This document shows positions 11,423 to 21,684 of a stretch of DNA of 64,000 nucleotides, piece after piece. Location of the stretch: the NCBI GenBank assembly GCA_020726505.1, contig JAHLEZ010000022.1, positions 930,001-994,000 on the forward strand. Reading direction: 5' to 3'. The DNA is from Leptodontidium sp. MPI-SDFR-AT-0119 (lineage: Eukaryota > Ascomycota > Leotiomycetes > Helotiales > Leptodontidiaceae). Position numbers and translations under genes: made by a program. Position 1 is the stretch's first letter. Each line of letters begins with the position of its first letter. The notes beneath the pieces are model-generated. The model saw only the letters and a list, made by a program, of their open reading frames with translations, ran no database searches and was not told the DNA's origin.

Positions 11423-11997
11423 CTAGAGAACCACCGCAAAATTATCCACGAGGATGCATGTCTGCCGGTGCTTCCTTACAGAAGTTCCCTGTCGAATTCC
11501 CAGTGCTTTGCGACAAATGTGCCCTGCCTCGCTCAGTCGGTCATGGGCTTGACAGACAGCCGCGAAGCTGCTCATGCTTTCGAGCGTCTCGGAGTGATGT
11601 TCTCCTTTTCCCGTTCGCTTCAAAATATCGATCCTGCGAAGATAATCTCCGCTTCAGCCAGTCGCGCTAGAAGATTCAGAAGGAGAGCGTGCCTATCGCA
11701 GTAGGCAAGTGTGTCCGCATGATATACTACCAGAAGTCGACCACCGGCGGCCGATATTTTCTCATAGACCGGCACAGCTTCATAGAACTTCTGCAGGGGT
11801 CGTAAAATGGAGACGAAAAGAGTCGCAAATGAACGTGATTCTTGGTTTCCATCGCTAAAACTGGATTGAAACCGTGTCAAGACCCCCTTTAACATCAGTT
11901 CGGCTTCCGTATATTTCCCTTGGTCGGACACCAAGTTTGCAGGCTGTCGCATGCTAATATGGTCTTTCTCCAGAACTCGTGACTTACCCACGAGCAC
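11423..11997 (-). pseudogene. relic of a TPR-repeat protein (frameshifted)
   Basis: Two adjoining minus-strand frames in different phases together read as kinesin-light-chain-type TPR units. The upstream part has PANLVSDQGKYTEAELMLKGVL and later ARLAEAEIIFAGSIF. After a phase change near 11620 the other frame has HHSETLESMSSFAAVCQAHD, then LSEAGHICRKALGIRQ and finally LVDNFAVVL before a stop. These correspond to the usual HPDTL..NNLA..YRDQGRYEEAE..YRKALEIRE unit. Such arrays are typical C-termini of fungal STAND/NLR-type proteins. No start, NB-ARC/NACHT or effector domain is left nearby, so this is a degraded fragment and probably non-functional. An unrecognised intron at the phase change cannot be fully excluded. 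Confidence 0.65.
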
Positions 11998-12908
11998 TTT
12001 TCGAGAGTAATATTCTCCGATCTCGTTCTAGCCTCCCAGGGGAGAATAAAAGAGAGAAATTACTCATAGCAACGTTTATACCCCTCGCGATGCTATGATA
12101 GTCCAAGAAGACTAGTTTTCCGAATTGCGCCGTGCCATATTAGTTGACATTCCTAAATGTTCTTCAAGATAAAGCTTCTAGTGATGATGAATTTGAGATA
12201 CAGCGGATGTTTCGAAGTTCATATCCAGATAGTCTGCCTCGTTCGTTTACCAGTATAGAATATGGATTTCTGGTGTTTCGGGGTGCTTTGATGATAGGGT
12301 GACGGCTTCGCCCTCGATTCCAAATGTTGAGCCTGGCTTTGCAAGCTCAGAGAAAAAGTCTGAAGAGGCATCATCGTTCGTGATTATGAACAAGAAAGAA
12401 TTGCCTTCAACTGCAATAAGTTTCGGACCAGAAGGCGGAATCTTGGCATCGGATCAAAGAATCGAGGGCTGATGATCATGGACAAGTCATCTGCTTTGAA
12501 AGGGCAGCTGAGCAACAGGGCAAAATGAAAATGCCAAAATTAAATTCCACTGGATAATGAGATGTAATGTGCTATTGAAAGATGGGTTTATTGCGATATT
12601 GCGCTAGTGGACAAGTAGAGGAAGAGGATAACGAGCGGGGAAAGGAAGACTTGGCTTGGCCGGGCTGAAGACCAAGTCTCATCAACCAGTACGCCTATGG
12701 AGAAGAATGAACTTATGATTTTGGACTGTTCAAAAGTCTCAATGGAGCTAATCTATGGCTTGGGAGAACCGATGATCATGAGATGATCATACACTCTTTC
12801 GGATGCCGTGAGGGGAGATGGAAAGTGGAAAGGGGAAACCCCACCTTCAGCTTGTGCAGCACTTGTAACGAAGTAGCTGAAGCACCACCTACTACCTAAC
12901 GTAAAAGC

Positions 12909-12940
<32 letters not shown>

Positions 12941-13442
12941 ATAGCGAAATGTTAGGTTTAAAATGTTGAAAAATAAGATAGAGGGTGAACGCCGGGAAAT
13001 AAACACTCTCGATCGCGATACGTTCCATGGAATTCTCACCAGCTTATATACATGAGTATTTGTTCAAAGAAGTTTGTGAATCAGAGTTACACAGGCCTGA
13101 AGAGGGGTTCGAACGGGATATTCCCAGATTTCCAAGCAATCTAGACAAGCCACTAGAGATCTATCAAGTCAGAGATCAGAATTCACGACCCGAACCAGGT
13201 TTTAAGTTTACAGTGGCTGGAAATCCTGGCTCTCATTCGACCATTTCAGCCCCTGTTCTCAGCTCTCAGCCTTCAACGACAAAAAGCAAACAATGGCTGT
13301 TCAGCCGGGATCCCGATTGCCCGCATCCTGGGACGGAGGGCTTCTCCATATCTGCTGCAACCCCCAAACCCCAAACTTTGTCGATACATCATCCTTAAGT
13401 CCGCATCGTTGCATACGAGGATCACGATTCACGAATCCAAAG
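11998..13442. other. intergenic, possibly further decayed sequence
   Basis: 1.4 kb without a convincing gene between the TPR relic and the Zn2Cys6 gene. It may include more of the relic (an open stretch FGKLVFLDYHSIARG on the minus strand near 12,100) but nothing that can be assigned. A CAA microsatellite lies at 12908-12940. An upstream in-frame extension of the next gene (from about 13293) has no conserved content. Confidence 0.45.
12908..12940 (+). repeat. (CAA)11 microsatellite
   Basis: Eleven perfect CAA units, not inside a gene. Confidence 0.95.
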
Positions 13443-15553
13443 ATGCAGACCCCTGAAACCACAGCGCCACGACGGCAGCGACGACGTCCACAAATCTCCT
13501 GTACAGAATGCCGCCGCAGGAAACAAAAGGCATGCTTTTCCCCCGGCTCTTCATCTGCCATTGTACTGACATGAGAGAATGTAGTGTAACCCGAGGAAAG
13601 ATGGCCCCTGTGCGAATTGCTTACGAAGGTACCCTCCAGTACCATGTTACGTGCAAGAACTCGACGAGCCAGAGAGTGCCCGAAGCACCACACGGCAAGA
13701 AGGCTCCCACAGAGAAGCCACTTTGACGGCGACGGATCCTACTGGCAATTCCAGAGGGGTGGCTTTACCCTCCATGCATGATTTCAACGCATTTGTATAC
13801 CCGGCGATTCCACTGAGTCGGATCTTGCATCCCATTGACTCCCCTTATCCCTACCCTGAGGCTGTTTTGGCTGTACGAGCGGCAAGACACGAGACAGTAT
13901 CAGACGACGGGTCTGACTTCATTGACCCAGACCTTGAATCCAAGGACAAGCTGCAGTTCGAGCCGACTCGGAGAAAGTTGAAACAGCAAAAGAGTGGCTT
14001 ACAAGAACTAATGAGCAAGCGACCTGTGGGACCCAGAGCAGTTGGCGGGATTCTTTCTATGCTGAACGCCTTCAACGCCGCGCCTATTGAGCCAACTACC
14101 CGGAACACCGAACTGCTGTATTACTGTAAGTCTAAAGTTCCCCTGGTTCAAGCAAGTGATGAAGTGGAATGATCTGATTGGGTTTTAGACCGCGATTATG
14201 TGGCGCCGACATTCTGCTCCGTGGACGGAGGAAATATCCCGCCAGTCTTCGCGACTCACTGTCTTCCGTGGATGATGAACTCTCCTCTCATGCCCAATGT
14301 CGTAGTTCTCATGGCTTCGGCTGCACAGAGCTATTCTGGAATCATTGCGAAGGCCGAAACATTGCATATCAAGTCGCAAGTCCTCTCTCAAGTCAACAAA
14401 TACATCCAGAATGATTTCCATCAGGTCGCCAACCAAGCATTGCGCATCGTTATCCATCTTGTGGTTCTAGAGGTATGAATTGAACACGCAACCTCTAAGT
14501 ATTTGAGTGACTGACGATGAAATTACGAAAGCTCTTTTGGGGCTCTTCGGACAGCATATGGCCACACATGCAAGGCATTAAGCTGATGTTGAAGCTCCGA
14601 GGTGGCCTGGAAGCCATGGACGACCCTCTCAACTACAATGTACTCATTGTGTCAGTCAACTATCCGCTTGACCTAAAATCTGCGCGTTCTGACCATTTTC
14701 TAGAACCGACTACGAATTGGCATGTGCCTTCGAGCGGGAACTCGATCTCCAATCCATGGAAACCGCCATCGCAGCCGTACTTTCCGTGGGAGAATGGCTG
14801 CCCGAGCCAATTCGCTCTCCTCTGCTTCCATACCCAATTTCCTTTCAGGAGTGCAAGGATTCCTTGAATTTGAGTCAGGTTGCTGCGGAAATCCTTGATG
14901 ATGTGAGGTTTCTCACTACGTCTATCACATCATGCTTTCTCTCTCCCGAACTAGAGCAGACCAAGACCACCAAGATACAGAGTACCGCCGAATGTAAGTA
15001 GCCAAGCATCCCTACTTCCGTTCTGTTCAGCGATATTCAATTGAAACGAACCCCGAAATAACTCTCCCTCCCAGGGCTATACAAACGCGTCGAAGCCATT
15101 ACCGAACTAGATATCGTATCCGTAACACCCACGAGCGAAATTATAATCGACACTATCCGTCTCTGCGCACTCGTCTACACCTCCTCTATCAAGTCCCTCA
15201 CTCCACTATCGCAGAATTTCCCACCTGAGCTCCAAGAACGCTTTTACTCCAATATATCGCTTGTGGGGCTGAAGAAGTGGAAATATGTCCCGGGGATTTT
15301 CCTGTGGATTCTGTTGGTGGCGACGCCCTGTAGTAAGGATGATCATAGGGGGAGGTTTTTGAGGAAGCAGATGGCTTGTACGGGGATGACTATTGGGATG
15401 GATGATTTTAATCTGGGGACGGCGGGGTTGAGGGCTTTTTGGTTGGTGCAGAGGTGGATTGTGAGGGAGGGGTTGGAGATGACTCGGGCGGGTGTTGTTG
15501 CTGGTGCTGATGCGGATGCGGACCCTGGCCTTGATGCTGCACTAGTGTCGTGA
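13443..15553 (+). CDS. Zn2Cys6 transcription factor
   Basis: Nuclear DNA-binding regulator of the fungal Zn2Cys6 class, 599 aa in six exons: 13443-13529, 13585-14125, 14189-14472, 14532-14650, 14704-14993, 15075-15553; all phases agree. The zinc cluster starts at CTECRRRKQK and continues CNPRKDGPCANC, giving C-x2-C-x6-C-x7-C-x2-C-x8-C, preceded by a basic run RRQRRRPQ. The first intron (13530-13584) begins with GC rather than GT, ends GTAG, has a CTGAC branch site, and falls directly before the third zinc cysteine. The middle and C-terminal parts (for example PTFCSVDGGNIPPVFATHC, VLMASAAQSYSG) resemble the Fungal_trans_2 type regulatory region. The end of the protein is Ala/Asp/Gly-rich. Targets are unknown. 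The start Met was chosen because it is the nearest to the zinc cluster. Confidence 0.85.
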
Positions 15554-15691
15554 TCAAGGTAAATTTGGAGGTATAGTTTGATGGTTCAAGCAAATGAAGT
15601 CTTGTAGCTCAAATGCCAAATTTTTGGAAGCTATTTGAAACATTTGTCCTCAAGCTCTCAATCTTCCGTTTTCAGCCCTCTCATCGCCCCA
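15554..15691. other. short convergent 3' intergenic
   Basis: 138 bp separate the stop codons of two convergent genes. Nothing else is visible. Confidence 0.6.
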
Positions 15692-16871
15692 TCACGCCGG
15701 TCCCTGCATGACAACCTGATCAATAGTACATGTCGTCAAGCCACCTGAAGTCGCAACTTTTGGTGTAGTCATGGTATATTTCGTCGCTGAAGCATAATTC
15801 TCAGGCGGGCTACGAAAATCGGTCAATACCTACTTATCTGATATCTCAAATGGGAAGAACGTACTTTGTGCACCAAGCTGTTGAAGTTGTGTTCATCACC
15901 TGAGATTTGGGCAGTGAGTTTTGGTGGAATAGTGGGATTGGGGGTGGGGAAAAATTGAAACCGAGCCAGAACGTACCATGACGACGTTATTCCAAGTCAA
16001 AGGACCGAAATCCCATGTCACTCCAGTGAGTTCGATAGCGAGCAACGCCTGACAACATTGTAATTAGTAAACCAAAAAACAAGTGCCGCTTAAGTACCAA
16101 AGCTCTTCATTCGCATGCTGGCCGCCGTTTTATTGCTGTGGAGTTACAGGACTGGAATAACAGAGCCAGGGACGAACATACCTGGTTGAAATTCTTATAC
16201 CCCAACGGAAACGAGTCCTTCGTAGAAGAAGTCCCCATATTCATGGTCGCGGTCCAATTCACACCATTAGTGTCACGCGTGTTGGATATTGTGACTTTGC
16301 TGCCGACTGGAGCCTGTTCATCTGTGAGAACCACTTGCTTCCCATCTCTTGTGCAAAAAACTACTAACCGAGAACCCTGAACCCCATGGGAGGCTGGGAT
16401 TACTGTTGAAAATTTTGTTAGTTCACTAGTCTGTGAGTGGTAGCTGGACAAGTGATAAGCAGGAAGGGCGATGTAGATGTATTTTACGAACCTGCAACAC
16501 CACCCAGCACCAATCCACCAAGCGCCTGTCCTTCCATCTAGGACCTCTTGGTAAACGCCTGTGTTACCGGTGTCTTGAAGGCCGGGCCAGAGGTAGTAAG
16601 TCCCGGCTTGTTTGATTGGTGGGACGATCATGTCCATTGAGAACTTCTCGAGTCAACATTCTCGTGCTCGTGTAATGGGGAGGGGGAAAGGAGAAAGAGG
16701 GAACCTTTTGTAATTGCGCTGATGTGCTGGGTGTATACCAGCGCAGGAAATACCTGAGCTGTTTATTAGTCGAGATCATCCGTCACTTCTGAGGGGACAC
16801 CGGTACCAGGTAGCAGCTTCAACATGCTGGAGAGACAGGCTAACGAGTAGGAGTGGAGCGAGGAACTTCAT
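15692..16871 (-). CDS. small secreted protein, concanavalin A-like fold suspected
   Basis: Predicted extracellular protein of 218 aa assembled from eight small exons: 16871-16807, 16753-16705, 16643-16492, 16402-16369, 16313-16182, 16048-15977, 15899-15865, 15809-15692; every junction keeps frame. The N-terminus MKFLAPLLLVSLSLQHVEAA is a signal peptide. The mature part has the pattern GTYYLWPGLQ, GVYQEVLDGRTGAWWIGAGW, then CCSNPSLPWGSGF, and later FNQALLAIELTGVTWDFGPL. I associate this with fungal secreted proteins annotated as concanavalin A-like lectin/glucanase fold, from memory of the pattern and not from a search. Exon density is high (introns 53-133 nt). Enzyme activity is not claimed: no catalytic residues could be assigned. 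It is convergent with the Zn2Cys6 gene. Confidence 0.7.
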
Positions 16872-17459
16872 GGTTTGTACTGAAGAACAACACCTGTTCT
16901 TGAATTTCGTAAAGTGGTGGGATGAGTTTGGCATATAAATAGGAGGGTGAAGACGGTTGTTTCATTTATACTTTGTTTGGAACCTTTCTATATCCCTCCT
17001 CTCTGATAATCACCAGGATCAGGCACTTGCATATCATCCGATCAATTCGCAACGTAGCATATACCACACCTCGCTTGCATCCGATCACACCCCTCATCCA
17101 GCGGCTCAGAACCATTACATTTTAATTGTGAATATCAGACGGTAAGATTGGTGGAAAGATGGGGGTTTGAGCGGAAGGCCAAGGTTGAGTGTGGGGTCGC
17201 GATTAGCCGAGGGGGTGAACTGCCGGGCAGGGATCGGTGGTGCGCATAACGTCCTGCCGGGTTGGGATGGATGTGTGTGGAGACCCGGAGGATGGGTCCT
17301 GGGTTCTGATAATAGATTGACGATCGTGATGTGAGCTTATCTTCGGTTGTTGATGAGATAATAACCTAATCTTTATCAGCATTCGGAAAGGACCAGCTTG
17401 AGCAAACTTTATCATGTGAATTCACTTACACAGTGCCGTACAGCATACCTGGGGCGTGT
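16872..17459. other. intergenic
   Basis: Upstream region of the secreted-protein gene (an AT-rich TATA-like ATATAAATA at about 16932-16940 lies 60-70 bp from its start) and the 3' flank of the kinase gene. No gene seen. Confidence 0.5.
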
Positions 17460-20400
17460 TTACTGTACTTTAAACCTATCTTCAATACTCTCTCTCCCCC
17501 TCAAAATCAGAGTTCTCAGTTCGTCCTTCGTACACGCTGTCTCCAGAAACGCATGTCTCAAAACTTCAAAGATCGAAGCCCGTGACACCACATCAACGCA
17601 AAGCATGTAGCTCATCAGTGTTACAAGCTTCTTACTCCACAGTTTAGGTTGTTTAAGTCGCGGCGTACCATTCGTGGCTATCAAATACAATGCTTTGAGA
17701 GGTTCCTCGGCATAGTATGGCGGCTCCGTTTCCTTCATCTCGATGATGGTGATGCCGAGGGACCAGACATCCACTTTGAAGCTGTACTCCTTTTGCTTGA
17801 TCAGTTCGGGGGCCATCCAGTATGGTGAGCCCATCATGCTGCTAGAATTTTTCTGCCCTAGAGAGCAAGAGCTGAAATCGACTATGGAGAAATATGTTAG
17901 CTAGTGATGTTCCTACTTCCCCAGCGAAGTCAGCTTACAGATTTTGACGTCCCCCTGGGCGTTGAAGAGAATGTTCTCGCTCTTCACGTCTCTGAACATG
18001 GTCTGTTGGGTATGAAGAAAGGCGAGCCCTTGCGCCACCTGCCATGTATCAGAATGTTTCTCTAGCTCGGGGAGTGTTAGAGTATGCATACCTCGCGAGT
18101 TATCCTAGCTATATGTGGCTCCCTCATCGTTGATGTATTGTCTATCAATTTCTGCAAAGAATGGCAGTCCATGTGTTCCATCACTATCCACAGATTCTTC
18201 GATTCCTCACTCCACACAGTGTCGTAGTAGCGGACGATATTTTGGTGGCTGCACTCTCGCATACCCTGTATCTCCTCTAACACCGAGACCTGGTGATTCT
18301 TTCGTGGAATTGTCAGATCCACCTCCTTGATTGCTACCTCGCCACTCCTTAACCACTGTTCTATATCACTTTGACCAACGATGTTCTTGATCCCTCTATA
18401 TACTACACCGCTAGGATCCGATCTAATCCATTTTAACTTGCTATAGATGCAGGATTCTGTAGACTCTCTAATGGCGAAAGAACTTAGCTGCAACCTCTCT
18501 TCGGGTGTAAGATGGTAGGCTTCGAGGGCTTTTTCATGTCGTCTTGCCCAGGTTGAGAGGAGGGTGTAGACTAGTACCACTTGTCGGAAAGACATTGCGT
18601 GAGTCGATTCTGGGACGTGGATTCGCTTGAAGATCGCCACTTCGGCTTGCTCTCTCTTCCGGGCCTGCAGTCTCGCTTGTCGAAGCCTCCGCTCGGTTTT
18701 GCTGTCTGAAGTCGGAGGAGCTGCCTGGTCTGCATCCGGACGGACGTTCGAATTTTGAGGAGTCGTCGCAGCCTCCATTGCTACAGGTCCTAGTAGTTGT
18801 CTCTCGGTCACCCCATCAGTCATCAATGGTGTATACCTAGAATTCATGTGCCGACGATTATTAGGTCTATTAACGCCTTAGTTGGCGTAAATTTGAGCTC
18901 ACACTTTGGGCTGTAAGGTCCCGGTAAGCAAGAAATCGCGGCAGAGTCTGGGCAAGGGGAAAACATACCACTGGAATAGAAACAGAGTACGAGCCAGAGT
19001 TCCCGTCACCGAAACAGCCAGGTCGCGGGCATTGACTTCCCCGAACCCGTAGGTTTCTCATAATCATGGACATGGCAACCGTCGATCCGGGTAAGGCAAT
19101 GTTCTCCCAGTTATCTTTGGTGACCAGTTGGCCATCTGGACTGACAATCTGGTAGAGTTTCTGCATCACCAAAGATGCCCCCGGCTTGTTCTTGAACTCA
19201 GATTGGATCATGCTTTGGAAGACCTAGTATGATTAGCATATAGATAATAGATTGGAAAACGGGGAATGGGCTTGCGAATTCATACATCCCAGTGCTTGAA
19301 GAACGCAAAATCCAGACTTCGTATTTGGCCAAGGCAATCTTCGAACAAAATGTTGGTACTCAAAAGTCGATTTGGGGCACGAATTATGGTATCTTGAGTC
19401 ATGCGTAAGAGAAGTGCGAGCTGTGGAGCGACGAGCCTGGGGAGGATTAACTGACGGTACCTTTGATGTGAATGGGTAGATAAGTGCTTACAAGAGGTTT
19501 CCAATTAGTCGACTGAGGACGGTCGCAATGATTAGGTATCTATCTGTGTTAGAGTTAGTTGACCAGGTAATACCTGAAACTTACATCGTTGAAGCCTGGT
19601 TCTTCAGCCATATGAAATCCGCTTTTGACAAATTCCCGATTGAGACCCCAAGAAATGTTGTGGATCGCTGAGCTGGACTGGGGTTTTGAATCACTAAAGC
19701 CTGAGTGATGTGAGCCAGTCCTTCAACCGTATTTCTCAAATCTGCTAGTAAATCTGACTGCTCGGCTCTTTGAGTATGTAGAGTCTGAAGAATGCTTTGA
19801 ATCTCATGGGTCGGAGGTGGAGCTGCAGGCAAGGACCCGATTGTCTCGGCGGCCTGTGACTGAGCTCCGGCTCTTGAGATTGCTGGCAATTGAAATTCTG
19901 CAATAGAATCTGTGTCAGAGTAGTCCATAATTGTACATCCGGAAAGTCGAAAGGTGTATGAGCTCCTTGCGCTACTCAGGATAGCTGGGGTAGTAGCGCT
20001 TTGGGACAGATATTTTTCGATACGAGACAAAGCATTTCTTGGAGTTGCAGGTTAGTTAATGGTCCGAATGGGGCGATTGTATTTCTTACAGCTGTCCGGC
20101 GCCCATGAGGAGGTTCATCTTTTCAACCTCCGAGCTCATTATTGACTGCAATTTCGTGACCTCCTCTGCAACAACCACAACCCATTGTGCTTTCCTAGCA
20201 CTCCCCAATACCCTTCCACCCCATGGTACTGCTCCAAGTCGCTTGTCATACTTTGAGATTGCGTTGAGAAAGTCGTTCAACGGCTTGAGCGACAAGTGTG
20301 CTTGTTCCTGGACAGCATTGATCAGGGTCCGGTTCGCTTCACTTGACTCGAGGTCTTCGAGATGTTGGAATATCAATTTCAATGCTTGTAGATGTTGAAG

Positions 20401-20520
20401 GAGCCGCTGGTACTCTGTTGAGGCTCCATTGTGGTCTTGTAGAGCCTTGCCTATCTTTTGGACCTGGCCGATGACGGCAATGAAGTCGCCGACAGAGAAG
20501 CCAAAGGGAGGAAGGACCAT
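17460..20520 (-). CDS. fungal N-terminal domain / ubiquitin-like (ULD) / STE20-like kinase fusion protein
   Basis: An 870-aa multidomain protein from nine exons: 20520-20090, 20037-19585, 19539-19492, 19436-19286, 19223-18969, 18910-18903, 18836-18092, 18038-17939, 17881-17460, all in phase. Residues 1-145 (PPFGFSVGDFIAVIGQVQKI onward) match the helical N-terminal region common on fungal STAND and ULD proteins. Residues about 345-435 form a ubiquitin-like ULD (FEDCLG, YQIVSPDGQLVTKDNWENI, GSTVAMSMIMR), followed by CPRPGC. The kinase runs from about 570 to the C-terminus: VAIK lysine K619, catalytic loop FRDVKSEN (D714, K716, N719), DFS instead of DFG at 732-734, GSPYWMAPE at 748-756, as in STE20/PAK kinases. 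The His of HRD is Phe and the Gly loop is degenerate (IRSDPSGVVYRG), so activity may be weak. The join at 18837-18968 uses an 8-nt exon and is the least certain part; two separate genes are possible but the gap is too small for a normal promoter. Confidence 0.8.
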
Positions 20521-21684
20521 CTTGCCGACTTCCTACGCCTAACATCAGTGTACCAAGTATGACCTGGGAGTCACCATGACAGGCGGTAAGGAAGTCATTG
20601 GTGTACTCACCAAGGTCCAACTCACCGAGATACAACACAGCCTCGCTAGCTGAGACCCCACCTCCGTAACAAGTCGACCACGTGATACTCACATGATCAG
20701 AGCACATCTCGTGACAACCTCGAAAGACAGCTTCTTCGATAACGCGCCACGCCAGCCTTGCAGCAAGAAAGGGACTAATACGACTTGGCTACCGTCATGA
20801 ACAGGGCTCTGGGTTTGATAAGGGTCAAGGCTGAACCCAAATAATTGGAAATCACGGAGGCCTTAAATGTCCGAAGGCCGCAAGAATTCCCCGTATTCCT
20901 GCGAAAGATGCGTTAAGGGCAAAATGTGAGTAATAATTTGAAAGCCTTAAAATTGAGGGTTTGAATTCTGAAGGAAGGGTACAACGAGGAAAAGCGAAGC
21001 AAACAAATAAGGGCCACGGTAGAGATATCTATTTTAGATAGATCATGGACATATTTTGCATAAGGATGCTAGAACTGGCTAATCAATGTTAACACATATT
21101 GTACGAAGGACACCTTATGCTTGACATCTTACCAGAAGCGAACTTCGCTCGTACTATAGCATAAAGGCGATCTCAGTGACAATTTATCTCATAAAGTAGG
21201 TAGTTTTGACACAAGATAATTGTAGTGAGGGGATGTAACAAACAAATGGCTCAGCATTGAATCGGTCTTTTCGGAGTTAAGAGATTCAGCGCATCGGGGT
21301 ATTGACAAGCCTTGCCATGTACGCTCCGAAGATGAATAGCTTTCGAAGAATCAGATGTACTTACACTTATTATTATTACATAGCGGGTCATCAGATCCTT
21401 TTTTTTTATCAGTCATCCATCCTCGTTCTAGCACCGATTGTCAGAAAACCGCGAGGCTAGACCCCATCTTCCCTCGGCGGCAGATCCCACCCGCTCGCCG
21501 ACTGGACATCAAACAAAATAGTCTTTACGTCTTTATTATAACCCCCCTCGAGCTCCGTCTCCTTTCTCCACAACGATACAGTGTCAGCTCCTCGAACACT
21601 TGCCCGTTAATCCAATGATCGAGAACACGCAGACTGGCCCGCAAAGCACACACGAAGGAGACGAAGTGATCTAGAAGAAAGAAT
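20521..21684. promoter_or_regulatory. divergent intergenic region, kinase fusion and Zn2Cys6 gene
   Basis: 1.16 kb between divergent start codons. It is AT-rich in the middle (about 20,860-21,370). No coding content or recognised element; promoter role is inferred from position. Confidence 0.45.
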
